A stretch of 64,000 nt of DNA. Origin: Oceanimonas doudoroffii (GTDB lineage Bacteria > Pseudomonadota > Gammaproteobacteria > Enterobacterales > Aeromonadaceae). This document shows positions 26,910 to 37,844 of this stretch, piece by piece. A model generated the notes under the pieces. It saw only the letters and a program-made list of their open reading frames with translations. It did not search any database and was not told the DNA's origin. Made by a program: the position numbers and the translations under genes. The stretch is from the NCBI RefSeq assembly GCF_002242685.1, contig NZ_NBIM01000003.1:1-64000 (forward strand). Reading direction: 5' to 3'. Within the stretch, counting starts at the first letter, position 1. Each line of letters begins with the position of its first letter.

Positions 26910-27779
26910 CTACAAAATATAGACAAAAACGAAGAGACACAGCCAGACCACGTCCACAAAGTGCCAGTACCAGCTGCTGGCCTGAAAGCCAAAATGCTGA
27001 GCCGGTGTAAAGTGTCCCTTGTTAACCCTGAGCCACATAATGAACAACATCAGGGTACCCAGGGTAACGTGGGCGCCGTGAAAGCCGGTGAGCAGAAAGA
27101 AGGTATTGCCGTAAATGCCGGAGTCGAGCCGCAGGCCGAGATCCTGGTAGGCATGCACGTACTCCCAGATCTGCAGCGCCAGAAACAACACCCCCAGCAG
27201 CACGGTGGCACCCAGCCAGGCCTTGATTCGGTCACGCTGCTCCTGCAGCAGGGCCAGGTGGGCCAGGTGCGCCGTCACCGACGAGGTCAACAGGATAACG
27301 GTGTTGATCAGCGGCAATCCCAGCCAGCCCATGGCGGTGGTTTCCATGCCCCCCGGGGTGGTCAGCAGCGGCCAGATAGGCTGAAACTGCGGCCACAGCA
27401 CCTCGTGGGTCATGGCGTTGTTGCCGGCTCCCCCCAGCCAGGGCACCGCCAGAATGCGGGCATAAAACAGGGCGCCAAAGAAAGCGCCAAAAAACATCAC
27501 TTCGGAAAAGATGAACCAGGTCATGCCCTGACGAAAGGATCTGTCCATCTGTTCGCTGTACAGGCCCTGATGGGATTCGCTGATCACATTGGAAAACCAG
27601 CCAAACAGCATGACCGTCATGACCAGGGTGCCGGCGGCAAACACCACAGGCCCGGCAATGCCGGCAATGCCGGCGGCCCACATACCTGCCCCCGAGGCCA
27701 GCAAAAACAGGCCAACGGCGCCGACAATAGGCCAGGGACTTTGCGCCGGTACATAATATTTTTCCGTCTTGACCGCCAT
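26910..27779 (-). CDS. coxC: cytochrome c oxidase subunit III
   Basis: 289 residues with seven membrane helices (one N-terminal pair then five). Conserved FSEVMFFGAFFGALFY and FHGAHVTLGTLML blocks. Stabilises the oxidase and its proton uptake. AAGGAGG lies five bases before the ATG at 27779. Ends 18 bases from the convergent DUF2909 gene; A/T-rich sequence between them shows no strong hairpin. Confidence 0.93.
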   Translation of the reverse strand: MAVKTEKYYVPAQSPWPIVGAVGLFLLASGAGMWAAGIAGIAGPVVFAAGTLVMTVMLFGWFSNVISESHQGLYSEQMDRSFRQGMTWFIFSEVMFFGAFFGALFYARILAVPWLGGAGNNAMTHEVLWPQFQPIWPLLTTPGGMETTAMGWLGLPLINTVILLTSSVTAHLAHLALLQEQRDRIKAWLGATVLLGVLFLALQIWEYVHAYQDLGLRLDSGIYGNTFFLLTGFHGAHVTLGTLMLFIMWLRVNKGHFTPAQHFGFQASSWYWHFVDVVWLCLFVFVYIL

Positions 27780-27792
27780 GCTAGCCTCCTTG

Positions 27793-28320
27793 TCAGCCTT
27801 CGCTGGCCACCTGCTCGCTGATGTCGTAAAGGGTGTAGGACAGGGTGAATACCTCAATATCGTCGGGCAGCGCCTCGTCCACGTAAAAACTCATGGGCAT
27901 TACCGCTCGCGCCAGGCCATCAAGGGGCTGCTCCTCAAAGCAGAAACACTCGGTCTTGCGCAGGTAACCCGCCGCCCTCCCCGGTGACACCGAGGGAATG
28001 GCCCGCAGCACCCGGTTGTCCACCCCCGGATTGGTCACGGTAAAGTCCACCCTGTGCATCTCGCCCGGATGCACTTTCAGCCGACGCACCGAAGGGGAAA
28101 ATTCACCGCCCAGGCCGGTGTTCTGATAGGTGATGAACTCCACCGTGACCAGCCGCTGTTCATCCACCCGTTTCGCCGCTACCGCCGCCGTGGTGTCGGT
28201 CTTGCCGTTCAGCCCGGTGATGTCGCAGAACACGTCATACAAGGGCACCAGGGCAAAACCAAAGCCGAACATGGCCAGGGCCAGTCCGCCCAGCCGCAGG
28301 GCCTTCCTGCCGTGATCCAT
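27793..28320 (-). CDS. ctaG: CtaG/Cox11 copper chaperone for the CuB site
   Basis: 175 residues. One N-terminal membrane helix (about 9-27, ending in the conserved VPLYDVFCDITGLNGKT region) and a periplasmic immunoglobulin-like domain with the copper-binding CFCFEEQ motif. Delivers copper to CuB of subunit I. The ATG overlaps the coxA stop (TGATG), indicating translational coupling. Confidence 0.93.
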   Translation of the reverse strand: MDHGRKALRLGGLALAMFGFGFALVPLYDVFCDITGLNGKTDTTAAVAAKRVDEQRLVTVEFITYQNTGLGGEFSPSVRRLKVHPGEMHRVDFTVTNPGVDNRVLRAIPSVSPGRAAGYLRKTECFCFEEQPLDGLARAVMPMSFYVDEALPDDIEVFTLSYTLYDISEQVASEG

Positions 28321-29924
28321 CACTTCACCTCCGGCGGCGTTTCAAAGGTGTGGTAGGGTGCCGGCGACGGCACCGTCCACTCCAGCCCTTCGGCGCCCTC
28401 CCAGGGTTTGGCCTGGGCCCGCTCGCCGCCGCGAATGCACTTCACCAGCACCGCCACGAAGATCAGCTGGGACAGGCCAAAGGCAAAGCCGCCGATGCTG
28501 ACCAGGGCATTGATGTCGGCAAACTGCAGCGAATAATCGGGAATGCGCCGGGGCATGCCGCCCAGGCCGAGAAAGTGCATGGGAAAGAACAGCAGGTTGA
28601 CCGATACCACGGAGCACCAGAAGTGCCATTTGGCCAGGCGCTCGTCGAACATGTGACCGGTCCACTTGGGCAGCCAGTAATAGGCCGCCGCCATGATGGA
28701 GAAGATGGCACCCGACACCAGCACATAGTGGAAATGGGCCACCACGAAGTAGGTGTCGTGATACTGAAAGTCGGCCGGAGTAATGGCCAGCATCAGGCCG
28801 CTGAAGCCACCCATGGTAAACAGCACGATAAAGGCCAGGGCGAACAGCATGGGCACTTCAAAGCTGATGGAGCCCCGCCACATGGTGGCCACCCAGTTGA
28901 ACACCTTAACCCCGGTGGGCACCGAAATCAGCATGGTGCAGTACATGAAGAACAGCTCCGCCGCCACCGGCATGCCCACGGTGAACATGTGGTGGGCCCA
29001 CACCAGAAAGCTGAGCCCGGCGATGGAGGCGGTGGCATACACCATGGAGGCGTAGCCAAACAGCGGCTTGCGGCTGAAAGCGGGAATGATGGCCGAGATA
29101 ATGCCGAAACTCGGCAATATCATGATGTATACCTCGGGATGGCCAAAGAACCAGAAAATATGCTGGAACATCACCGGATCCCCGCCCCCGGCTGCCTCAA
29201 AGAAGCTGGTGCCAAAATACTTGTCGGTCAACACCATGGTCACGGCGCCGGCCAGCACCGGCATCACCGCAATCAGCAGAAAGGCGGTGATCAACCAGGT
29301 CCAGCAGAACAGCGGCAACTTCATCCAGGTCATGCCCGGCGCCCTAAGATTCCATATGGTTACAATGACATTGATCGCCCCCATGATGGAACTGATGCCC
29401 ATGATGTGAATGGCAAACACAAACAGGGCGGTGCTGTCGGGACCATAGGTAGTCGACAGCGGTGCATAGAAGGTCCAGCCGAAGTTGGGGCCGCCGCCGG
29501 GCACAAACAGCGAGCTCAGCATCAGCACAAAGGCAAAGGGCAGTATCCAGAAACTCCAGTTGTTCATGCGCGGCAGCGCCATGTCGGGCGCCCCTATCAT
29601 CATGGGAATCATCCAGTTGGCCAGGCCCACAAAGGCGGGCATGACGGCGCCGAACACCATGATAAGTCCGTGCATGGTGGTCATCTGGTTAAAGAAGTTG
29701 GGCTCCACCAGTTGCAGCCCGGGCTGAAACAGCTCGGCCCGAATCACCATGGCCATGGCGCCCCCCAGCAGGAACATGGTCAGGCTGAACAGCAGGTAGA
29801 GGCTGCCGATGTCCTTGTGGTTGGTGGTAAACAGCCAGCGGCCCAGTCCCCGGGCGGGGCCGTGATGATGCTCCTCTCCCACCAGGTGAATGTCCGCGGT
29901 TTCAGTGCGATCCATCTGCGCCAT
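28320..29924 (-). CDS. coxA: cytochrome c oxidase subunit I (aa3 type)
   Basis: 534 residues, twelve membrane helices. Haem a, haem a3 and CuB ligands are visible: the low-spin His in TTMHGLIMVF, the HPEVYIMILPSFG block with the His-Tyr cross-link pair, WAHHMFTVG (CuB histidines) and VVAHFHYVLVSG. The glutamate of the D-channel is present in FFGHPEVY. Terminal electron acceptor of the aerobic chain. GGGGG precedes the ATG. Lies nine bases after coxB. Confidence 0.97.
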   Translation of the reverse strand: MAQMDRTETADIHLVGEEHHHGPARGLGRWLFTTNHKDIGSLYLLFSLTMFLLGGAMAMVIRAELFQPGLQLVEPNFFNQMTTMHGLIMVFGAVMPAFVGLANWMIPMMIGAPDMALPRMNNWSFWILPFAFVLMLSSLFVPGGGPNFGWTFYAPLSTTYGPDSTALFVFAIHIMGISSIMGAINVIVTIWNLRAPGMTWMKLPLFCWTWLITAFLLIAVMPVLAGAVTMVLTDKYFGTSFFEAAGGGDPVMFQHIFWFFGHPEVYIMILPSFGIISAIIPAFSRKPLFGYASMVYATASIAGLSFLVWAHHMFTVGMPVAAELFFMYCTMLISVPTGVKVFNWVATMWRGSISFEVPMLFALAFIVLFTMGGFSGLMLAITPADFQYHDTYFVVAHFHYVLVSGAIFSIMAAAYYWLPKWTGHMFDERLAKWHFWCSVVSVNLLFFPMHFLGLGGMPRRIPDYSLQFADINALVSIGGFAFGLSQLIFVAVLVKCIRGGERAQAKPWEGAEGLEWTVPSPAPYHTFETPPEVK

Positions 29925-29933
29925 CACTGCCCC

Positions 29934-31079
29934 CTATTGTCCCTGTCTGGCCTGATGAATGTCCTTGGGCTGTACCAGATCCCCGGTGTCGTTGCCCCAG
30001 GCATTGCGTTCATAGGTGATCACCGCCGCCAGCTCCTTGAGCGCCAGCTGCTTGTCAAAGCTCTGCATGGCGGTGCCCGCCTTGCCGTACAGCACTATGT
30101 TGATATGGCCGGCCCTGTCATTGAGCACCATGTCGCTGCCTGTAAGGGCTGGAAAGGCACCGGGAATGCCTTCGCCATTGGCCTGGTGACAGGCGGCGCA
30201 GGCTTTCTGGTAAACCTGCTCGCCCAGGGTCATCAGCTCCTCCCGGCTCATGTTCATGGCCAGCAGTTCCTGCTCGGCGGCCCTGGCCTCGGCCTGTTCG
30301 GCCCTGACCTGAGCCAGCCAGCCATCAAATTCCTCGGGTGAGCGGGCATCCACAACGATGGGCATAAAGCCGTGATCCTTGCCACACAGCTCGGCGCACT
30401 GACCCCGGTACAGGCCGGGCTCGTTAATGCGGGTCCAGGCCTCGTTGATAAAGCCGGGCACGGCGTCCTTTTTCACCGCAAAGGCCGGCACCCACCAGGA
30501 GTGAATGACGTCGTCGGAGGTGATCAGGAAACGCACCTTGCGATCCGTGGGCAGCACCAGGGGATAATCCACCTCCAGCAGGTAGTTGTCTCCCTTGGTC
30601 ACCGTGCCAGCAATCTGCTGGGGCATGGTGGCCAGCAGGCTGAAAAATTCGACGTCTTCGTCGAAGTAGCGGTAATGCCACTTCCACTGAGAGCCGGTGA
30701 CCTGCACGGTGAGATCGGGTTCGGACGCGTCTTCCATCGCCACCAGGGTTTTGGTGGCGGGAATGGCCATGGCCACCAGAATGAGAAAGGGAATAATGGT
30801 CCAGAGGATCTCGACCTTGGTGCTTTCGTGAAACTGGGCGGCCTTGGCCCCTTTTGACTTGCGATGGTGAATAATGGCCCAGAACATGACCCCGAACACC
30901 ACCAAGCCGATAACGGCACAGATAATGAGGATGGTCATGTGCAGGCCGTAAACCTGCTGGCTGATTTCGGTGACCCCTTCGGTCATGTTAAGACGGGTCT
31001 GCGCCCGCGTAGGCAGGCAGACCAGCAAGGACAATAGCAACAGCAGAATCGGCTTCACGCGCACCCCCAATCGTTTCAT
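29934..31079 (-). CDS. coxB: cytochrome c oxidase subunit II with fused cytochrome c (caa3 type)
   Basis: 381 residues. A signal sequence (about 1-27), two membrane helices (about 47-70 and 92-112), then the CuA domain with His193, Cys228, Cys232, His236 and Met239 (CAELCGKDHGFM), and a C-terminal cytochrome c domain with CAACH (294-298). The fused cytochrome suggests that electrons enter from a small periplasmic donor directly through this subunit, possibly including the SorB-like cytochrome near 5.8 kb. The ATG at 31079 is chosen as the one preceding the signal sequence. First gene of the oxidase operon; its promoter must lie in 31080-31240. Confidence 0.95.
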   Translation of the reverse strand: MKRLGVRVKPILLLLLSLLVCLPTRAQTRLNMTEGVTEISQQVYGLHMTILIICAVIGLVVFGVMFWAIIHHRKSKGAKAAQFHESTKVEILWTIIPFLILVAMAIPATKTLVAMEDASEPDLTVQVTGSQWKWHYRYFDEDVEFFSLLATMPQQIAGTVTKGDNYLLEVDYPLVLPTDRKVRFLITSDDVIHSWWVPAFAVKKDAVPGFINEAWTRINEPGLYRGQCAELCGKDHGFMPIVVDARSPEEFDGWLAQVRAEQAEARAAEQELLAMNMSREELMTLGEQVYQKACAACHQANGEGIPGAFPALTGSDMVLNDRAGHINIVLYGKAGTAMQSFDKQLALKELAAVITYERNAWGNDTGDLVQPKDIHQARQGQ

Positions 31080-31246
31080 CCTGTCACCCGGAGTACTCAA
31101 GTCTGGAATGAATGTGTGCCGAACGACTACATCCCTTAGGCTCGGCTGACTCTAAGTAAAGCAGCACTCAAGGAAATGTAAAATATAAAGATTTTAGGAC
31201 TGAGGATGGGGGAATAGGGGCTGTAACGGGCCTGAGTGAAGAAAGG

Positions 31247-31270
31247 ACCGGCAGGCAGGGGCCTGCCGGT
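31247..31270 (-). terminator. terminator downstream of lexA
   Basis: ACCGGCAGGC and GCCTGCCGGT form a 10-bp stem with a 4-base loop, followed on the minus strand by a pyrimidine-rich tail (CCTTTCTTC). Located 14 bases past the lexA stop. Confidence 0.6.
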
Positions 31271-31283
31271 TGAAACGACGACG

Positions 31284-31898
31284 TTAGAAATCACCGTTGC
31301 GGATCACGCCCACGGCCAGGCCTTCAATGGTGAGCTCCTGGCTGCGCAGATCCACTTCAATGGGCGAGAGCTCTTCGTTTTCCGGGATCAGGCTGACCTT
31401 GCTGCCCGTGCGCTGAAAGCGCTTGACGGTCACTTCGTCGTCGAGCCGGGCCACCACCACCTGGCCGTTGCGAACCTCCTGGGTTTTGTGCACCGCCAAC
31501 AGGTCGCCGTCCATGATGCCGATGTTCTTCATGCTCATGCCCTGCACCCGCAACAGAAAGTCGGCAGAGGGGTGGAACAAGCCGGGATCAAGCCGGTAAT
31601 GGCTCTCGATGTGCTGTTGCGCCAATATGGGTTCACCGGCGGCCACCCGGCCCACCAGCGGCAGGCCCTGTTCTTCTTCCGCCTCTTCCCCGGCCAGGCG
31701 AATGCCCCGGGAAGTGCCGGGCATGATTTCAATCACGCCCTTCTTGGCCAGCGCCTTGAGGTGCTCTTCCGCCGCATTGGCGGACTTGAACCCCAGCACC
31801 TTGGCAATTTCCACCCGGGTGGGCGGCATGCCGGTTTGCTGAATGTGTTCCTTGATAATGTCCAGCACCTGCGACTGGCGGGGAGTAAGGGCCTTCAT
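31284..31898 (-). CDS. lexA: SOS-response repressor LexA
   Basis: 204 residues. N-terminal winged helix (1 to about 70: [19 protein letters not shown]) binds SOS boxes; C-terminal S24 domain self-cleaves when RecA is active. Cleavage site Ala87-Gly88, catalytic Ser122 (GMSM) and Lys159 are in place. Two SOS boxes lie immediately upstream, so it represses itself. The usual neighbours differ: here it precedes coxB and follows ubiA on the same strand. Confidence 0.97.
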   Translation of the reverse strand: MKALTPRQSQVLDIIKEHIQQTGMPPTRVEIAKVLGFKSANAAEEHLKALAKKGVIEIMPGTSRGIRLAGEEAEEEQGLPLVGRVAAGEPILAQQHIESHYRLDPGLFHPSADFLLRVQGMSMKNIGIMDGDLLAVHKTQEVRNGQVVVARLDDEVTVKRFQRTGSKVSLIPENEELSPIEVDLRSQELTIEGLAVGVIRNGDF

Positions 31899-31906
31899 GA
31901 TGAAAC

Positions 31907-31922
31907 CTGTCTGTTTATACAG
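31907..31922. promoter_or_regulatory. LexA box 1 upstream of lexA
   Basis: CTGT-N8-ACAG, a perfect match to the core of the SOS box (CTGTCTGTTTATACAG). Starts eight bases upstream of the lexA ATG. Confidence 0.85.
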
Positions 31923-31926
31923 TTAA

Positions 31927-31942
31927 CTGTCAGTATATCCAG
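31927..31942. promoter_or_regulatory. LexA box 2 upstream of lexA
   Basis: CTGT-N8-CCAG, one mismatch from the SOS core. Its centre is 20 bases from box 1, close to the 21-base spacing of the two E. coli lexA boxes, so cooperative autoregulation is likely. Confidence 0.75.
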
Positions 31943-31976
31943 TAATGAGTCCAGAGCAAGCCCCAAAGCCTTCCAC

Positions 31977-32849
31977 TTACCACAGCGCCAGCACCAGGCC
32001 GGCGAACACCGCCATGCCGGCGTAGTTGTTGTTGAGAAAGGCGCGAAAGCAGGGCATGCGCTCCCGATCGCGAATCAAACGCTGCTGATACACAAACAGG
32101 CCGGCGGCCGCCAGCAGGCCCCAGTAAAAGGGGGCGGCCAGTTCAAACGCTCGGCCCGCCGCCACCAGCAGCAACAGGGTAGCCAGTTGCAGCAGGCCCA
32201 CAATCAGCTTGTCACGCCGGCCAAACAGAATGGCGGTGGACTTGACGCCGATTCTGAGGTCGTCGTCCCGATCCACCATGGCATACATGGTGTCGTAGGC
32301 CACGGTCCAGGTCAGGTTAGCGGCAAACAGCAACCAGAGGCCGGCGGGCAGGCTGTTGCTCTGGGCGGCAAAGGCCATGGGAATGGCCCAGGAAAACGCG
32401 ATGCCGAGAAACAGCTGAGGCAGGTTGGTAAAGCGCTTCATAAAGGGATAGAGCGCCGCCCAGAACAGACCCGCAAAGGCCAGGCCAATGGTAAAGGCAT
32501 TGGTGGTCAGCACCAGCACAAAGGAAATGCCCACCAGCAGGGCAAAAAAGCCCAGCGCCTGGCGCTCGGTGAGTTCACCGGCGGGCAGCGGCCGGGCCTG
32601 GGTGCGCTTGACATGACCGTCGATATGGCGGTCGGCGTAGTCGTTGATCACACAGCCGGCGGAGCGCATGGAAAACACCCCGGCCACGAACACCAGCAGC
32701 AGCCAGGGTGACGGTAACCCGTCGGCGGCAATCCACAGTGCCCACAGGGTGGGCCACAGCAGCAGCAGGGTGCCAATGGGCTTGTCGAGCCGGGCCAGGG
32801 CCATGTAGGCGCGCCAGCGCGGTCGGGAAGGAGAAGTCAGGGTGGTCAT
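31977..32849 (-). CDS. ubiA: 4-hydroxybenzoate octaprenyltransferase
   Basis: 290 residues, membrane prenyltransferase of ubiquinone synthesis. The two Asp-rich motifs are [16 protein letters not shown] and [17 protein letters not shown]. About eight membrane helices. The ATG overlaps the ubiC stop by four bases (ATGA), so the pair forms one operon. Confidence 0.95.
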   Translation of the reverse strand: MTTLTSPSRPRWRAYMALARLDKPIGTLLLLWPTLWALWIAADGLPSPWLLLVFVAGVFSMRSAGCVINDYADRHIDGHVKRTQARPLPAGELTERQALGFFALLVGISFVLVLTTNAFTIGLAFAGLFWAALYPFMKRFTNLPQLFLGIAFSWAIPMAFAAQSNSLPAGLWLLFAANLTWTVAYDTMYAMVDRDDDLRIGVKSTAILFGRRDKLIVGLLQLATLLLLVAAGRAFELAAPFYWGLLAAAGLFVYQQRLIRDRERMPCFRAFLNNNYAGMAVFAGLVLALW

Positions 32850-33433
32850 GAGGTCGTGTCCTGCATTGTGTCCTGATAGAGAGCCGAAGCCGGCAAAAAG
32901 AGTTCGGTCACCAGCACTCGGGCGGCGCCGGTGCTGAGGGTGGAGCGGCGCGCCCAGGGCGCAGGGGCAAAGCCGGCGTTCAGCCCGGTACGCTCGGCCA
33001 GTCGCCGATATTCAGTAGCATTCAGGCGCGCGAACTCAAAGGGCGTGCGCTCCAGATCCGGCGCCTCGAACATCAGCTCACCCAGCGCCCGGGAGCCCAG
33101 CCCGGCCAGCGCCGGCAGCGCCCGTTGCGTGGCGGAAGAATAGAGCGAGCTGGCATAGACCCAGGGCCGGCCGTCACAGCACAGCAATACCTCTCGACAA
33201 AAGGCCTGGTCACAGCCGAGCAGTTCCGCCTGGGTCGGTGTGAGCGACCGCAGGCTGGCATCGCTCAACAGCTGCACCTCAAACTGCCGGCAGTGCCGGC
33301 GCAATAGCCGGGTCAGTGAGCCGGTGTCATGCAGCCAGGCATTCAGCACCGGCGCAGCCGGCGTTTCGCTTCCCCAGCGCCAGAGGTGATCGGCGCTGGG
33401 GGCCGTGTTTTGTTCATCAAACAACAAAGACAT
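32846..33433 (-). CDS. ubiC: chorismate pyruvate-lyase
   Basis: 195 residues. Converts chorismate to 4-hydroxybenzoate, the substrate of UbiA. A conserved [20 protein letters not shown] stretch (catalytic Arg in the family) and [12 protein letters not shown] are present. The ATG at 33433 lacks a clear ribosome binding site; a GTG ten codons upstream (33463) has GAGG ahead of it and is a possible alternative. Confidence 0.88.
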   Translation of the reverse strand: MSLLFDEQNTAPSADHLWRWGSETPAAPVLNAWLHDTGSLTRLLRRHCRQFEVQLLSDASLRSLTPTQAELLGCDQAFCREVLLCCDGRPWVYASSLYSSATQRALPALAGLGSRALGELMFEAPDLERTPFEFARLNATEYRRLAERTGLNAGFAPAPWARRSTLSTGAARVLVTELFLPASALYQDTMQDTTS

Positions 33434-33548
33434 ACAATTGCTTTCTGGTCCTGCTCCGGTCACAGCCCGGCCTCACCGGGCACCCGCCGATTGACTTGGC
33501 CGGCAAATATTTAAACAATGCCCGCTCGCTTACTCGTCGGAGACTCAT

Positions 33549-33950
33549 ATGTTTCGGTTTGTTGCCCTCTGCCTGCTGCTGGTCAGCGCAGGCCCGCTCA
33601 GCGCCCAGGATGAACCGGCGGCGCCTGCCGGGCCCATATACTACACCATGACACCGGACATTATTACCAACTACCAGAACTCAGGACAAAACCTGGGCTA
33701 TGTGCGAGTGGCGGTGGATCTGATGCTGGAACGACCGGATCAGCTGACGGTGGTGGAAGAGAATATGCCGCTGCTGCGGGACGCGCTGAATGATCTGCTG
33801 GCCCAGAAAAGCCGGCAGGAAATCCGCTCCCTGCCGGCCCGCACCGAACTGGCCGATCAGGGCCGGGAGCGGCTCAACGAACTGCTGCTCGAGGAAACCG
33901 GCCAGACCCCGGTGCGCCGTCTGCTGTTTACGACCTTTCTTTACCAGTAG
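33549..33950 (+). CDS. FliL-like protein
   Basis: 133 residues. A signal peptide (1-19, ending LSAQ) precedes a FliL-type domain: YVRVAVDLMLERPDQLTVVEENMPLLRDALNDLL. FliL proteins support the flagellar stator, but this one has a cleavable signal rather than the usual membrane anchor and no flagellar genes nearby, so its role may differ. It is divergent from ubiC, and its last 23 bases overlap the convergent glpG. Confidence 0.75.
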   Translation: MFRFVALCLLLVSAGPLSAQDEPAAPAGPIYYTMTPDIITNYQNSGQNLGYVRVAVDLMLERPDQLTVVEENMPLLRDALNDLLAQKSRQEIRSLPARTELADQGRERLNELLLEETGQTPVRRLLFTTFLYQ

Positions 33951-34776
33951 TGCGGCGGTTGTCGAGCCAGGCCTGAAGCAGGCCGATCAGGGCGCCGCCC
34001 AGGTGGGCCATATTGGCCACCGGCGTGCCCAGCAGATCGGCAAAGCCCAGCACCAGCCACACCACCATGAAGACCGCCATGCCGTCGGGCAGGCCGATGC
34101 CCCGGGCCGGGTTGAGTCGGCCGCTGAACCAGACGTAGGCCAGCAGCGCATACACCACCCCCGACAGCCCCCCGAAACGCGGCCCGCTGGCCCAGAACTG
34201 CAGCAGGTTGGGCAGCACCGCCGCCACCAGCAGCAGCACCAGCAGCTTGCCGCTGCCCAGCCGTCGCTCCACCATGCCGCCCAGATACCACCACCAGAAC
34301 AGGTTGAACACCAGGTGCATCAGGGAGAAATGCATCAGCGCCGGAGTAAAGGCGCGCCAGAATTCCACCCCCAGCAGCCATTCTGCCCGGGGCGGGAAAG
34401 ACAGCACGCCGAACATGGGCAGCCCCAGCCAGCTCAGGCCATAAACCAGCAGGCAGGCCAGCAGCACCAGCAGGTTGACCGGACCGGTCTGGCGCAGCAG
34501 ATCGCTGATCCAGCCGGCTTGCCGGGGACCATCGGCAAAGCGGGCATGACTGTCTCCCCGCTTCCAGGACGCCTCCTGATAGCGGGGGTGAAAGGGTTCG
34601 GCGAGAAAGCGTTTTACTTCCCGGTGGGCCTGCTCATAACGAGACTCGTCCACCAGCCAGATATGCACATTACCGTCGTCGTCCTGGGTGAGCTCACAGT
34701 GCAGGCCGAGCTCACTCAGGTAGTCCACAAAGGCCTGGGCCCGGCGCGGATCGTCGAGCACCAGCAGCGCCTTCAC
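33928..34776 (-). CDS. glpG: rhomboid intramembrane serine protease GlpG
   Basis: 282 residues. A cytoplasmic N-terminal domain (about 1-70) leads into six membrane helices. The catalytic pair is Ser205 in GGLSGVVYA and His258 in ANMAHLGG; the oxyanion residues His154 and Asn158 lie in HLVFN. Cleaves membrane proteins within the bilayer. Its ATG overlaps the glpE stop by four bases, as in the E. coli glpEG arrangement. Confidence 0.95.
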   Translation of the reverse strand: MKALLVLDDPRRAQAFVDYLSELGLHCELTQDDDGNVHIWLVDESRYEQAHREVKRFLAEPFHPRYQEASWKRGDSHARFADGPRQAGWISDLLRQTGPVNLLVLLACLLVYGLSWLGLPMFGVLSFPPRAEWLLGVEFWRAFTPALMHFSLMHLVFNLFWWWYLGGMVERRLGSGKLLVLLLVAAVLPNLLQFWASGPRFGGLSGVVYALLAYVWFSGRLNPARGIGLPDGMAVFMVVWLVLGFADLLGTPVANMAHLGGALIGLLQAWLDNRRTTGKERS

Positions 34777-35093
34777 GACTGGCCGACCACCGCCTGACTG
34801 CGCCGCCAGGCCTCAAAGCCGCCGTCCAGGCTGTAGACTTCCTCAAAGCCCTGATTGATCAGGTACTGGGCGGCGCCCTGACTGCTGATGCCGTGATAGC
34901 ACATCACAATCACCGGCACCTCGTAATCCACCTCGTTGGTAAAGCTCACCAGGCTGTCGTTGGTGAGGTGAAAGGCACCCTCGGCGTGGGCCAGGGCAAA
35001 GGACTGGGGGTCGCGAATATCCACCAGCCGGGCCCGGCCCTCGCTCAGCATGACGTGGGCTTCATCCACCGAAATATGGGCAAACTGATCCAT
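34773..35093 (-). CDS. glpE: thiosulfate sulfurtransferase GlpE
   Basis: 106 residues, single-domain rhodanese. The active-site loop is CYHGISS (Cys65), matching the GlpE type. Transfers sulfane sulfur from thiosulfate to cyanide or thioredoxin in vitro. Forms an operon with glpG. The usual third partner glpR is not next to it. Confidence 0.93.
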   Translation of the reverse strand: MDQFAHISVDEAHVMLSEGRARLVDIRDPQSFALAHAEGAFHLTNDSLVSFTNEVDYEVPVIVMCYHGISSQGAAQYLINQGFEEVYSLDGGFEAWRRSQAVVGQS

Positions 35094-35137
35094 GAATTCC
35101 TCCTCATTAATGTGGCGCCAGTGTACCCAATTCAGCC

Positions 35138-35841
35138 TCAGCCGCCCAGATAGGCGTTGCGTACCCGTTCGTTCACCAGCAGGGCGGCGCCGGTGTCGGC
35201 CAGCACCACCCGGCCGTTTTCCAGCACATAGCCCCGGTCGGCCAGCTTGAGCGCCTGATTGGCGTTCTGCTCCACCAGAAAGATGGTCATGCCCTTTTCT
35301 TCCCGCAACTGAGCAATGGTGTCAAAGATCTGATTGATGATAATGGGCGCCAGCCCCAGCGAGGGCTCGTCCAGCAGCAGCAGCCGGGGCTTGCTCATCA
35401 GCGCCCGGCCAATGGCCAGCATCTGCTGCTCGCCGCCGGACATGGTGCCGGCACGCTGGTGGCGGCGCTCCTTGAGCCGGGGGAACATGGCAAACACCTC
35501 GGCCATCAGCCCGCCGTGCTCGCGTTTGTCCACGAAAAAGGCACCCATGTGCAGATTTTCCTCCACCGTGAGCCGGGCGAAAATGCGCCGCCCTTCCGGC
35601 ACGATGGCGATGTCCCGGCGCATGATGGCGGCGGTATCCAGCCCGGACAGATCCTGGCCTTCATACAGCACCCGGCCCCGAGACGGTCGGGGATCGCCGC
35701 AGATGCTCATCATTAATGTGGTCTTGCCGGCGCCGTTGGCGCCGATCAGGGTGACGATTTCCCCCTGCTCAATGTGCACGGTAACGTCTTCCAGGGCGCG
35801 AATCTTGCCGTAATGGGCGCAAATATTGTCGACATGCAGCA

Positions 35842-35842
<1 letters not shown>
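35138..35842 (-). CDS. livF: branched-chain amino acid ABC transporter ATPase LivF
   Basis: 234 residues. Walker [11 protein letters not shown] (about 33-42), signature SGGEQQ, Walker [14 protein letters not shown]. One of the two ATPases of the high-affinity leucine/isoleucine/valine importer. Its ATG overlaps the livG stop (TGATG). Last gene of livHMGF. Confidence 0.95.
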
Positions 35843-36602
<760 letters not shown>

Positions 36603-36606
<4 letters not shown>

Positions 36607-37844
36607 GATTTCAGCTCCATGTGAGGGCGGTGCATGGGCAGCAGCCCTTGCGGCCGCCAGATCATCATCAGCACCATCAACAGGCCAAACAGCAACATGC
36701 GGTATTCGTTAAATTCCCGGGTCAGCTCCGGCAGTATGGTCATGATGATGGCCGCCAACACCACACCAATCTGCGAGCCCATGCCCCCCAGCACCACGAT
36801 GGCCAGAATGATGGCCGACTCGATAAACACAAAGGACTCGGGGCTGATAAAGCCCTGCCGGGCAGCAAAGAAGCAGCCGGCAAAGCCGGCAAAGGCCGCG
36901 CCAATGGTAAAGGCACTGAGCTTGATAAGGGTGGGGTTGAGGCCCAGTGAGCGGCAGGCGATTTCGTCTTCCCGCAACGCCTCCCAGGCCCGTCCCAGGG
37001 GCATGCGCAGCAGCCGGTTGATGATAAAGATGGTCAGCACCACCAGCACCAGCGCCAGCAGGTAAAGGAAGATCACCTTGTAGCCCGAGTTGTAGGCGAT
37101 GCCAAAAAACTCGTGAAAGGTGTTGTCGCCGCGACGGTCGAACTCCAGTCCGAATAGCGTGGGTTTGGGAATGCCGGCAATACCGTTAGGGCCGCCGGTG
37201 ATCTCGGTCATGTTGTTGAGTAATATACGAATAATCTCGCCAAATCCCAGGGTCACGATGGCCAGGTAGTCCCCCCGCAGCCGCAGCACCGGAAAGCCCA
37301 GCAAAAACCCGAACAGTGCCGCCAGGGCGCCGCCCAGCAGCAGGCAGGTCCAGAAATCCAGGCCAAAATAGGCATTGAGCAGGGCATAGCTGTAGGCCCC
37401 CACCGCGTAAAAGGCCACGTAGCCCAAATCGAGCAGGCCGGCCAGGCCCACCACCACGTTGAGGCCCAGCCCCAACATGACGTAAATCAGGGTTAACGTG
37501 GCCAGATCCACCGCGCCGCGAGAGCCCATAAAGGGCCACACCAGCAGGGCCGCCAGCACCAGCACGGACACAATGCGATACAGCCAGGGCTGCTCTTCCG
37601 GCGCCGGCAGGGCAAAGCCGCCCTTGCGTTCCGCCAGAAAACGAAAGGGTTTGCGCCACTGCTCGGCAAACAGCTGGGCCAGAAACACCAGGCCGGCGCC
37701 CAGTGCCAGCCACTGCCAACTGGCGTCCAGCCGATTGGCCACCACCAGCCGAGTGCCTTCGGTTTCCAGCCGCAGACCAAGCAGCCAGCCCGCCAGCAGC
37801 AGAAACAGGGCGGCGGCAATGAGTGCAGGTTTCAGTTTGCTCAT
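36603..37844 (-). CDS. livM: branched-chain amino acid ABC transporter permease LivM
   Basis: 413 residues (E. coli 425). A hydrophobic N-terminal extension (two helices, about 7-22 and 43-60) precedes the common permease core of about eight helices. [24 protein letters not shown] (in part) and the [12 protein letters not shown] loop that contacts the ATPase are present. The ATG at 37844 overlaps livH by four bases; the reading frame stays open further upstream across livH but that part is out of frame with livH and not real. Confidence 0.93.

Noticed and set aside
28350..30341. A 663-residue open frame on the plus strand opposite coxA and coxB
   Set aside because: It lies entirely antisense to clearly conserved oxidase genes, has His/Gly/Gln-rich composition typical of shadow frames in GC-rich DNA, and has no recognised domain.
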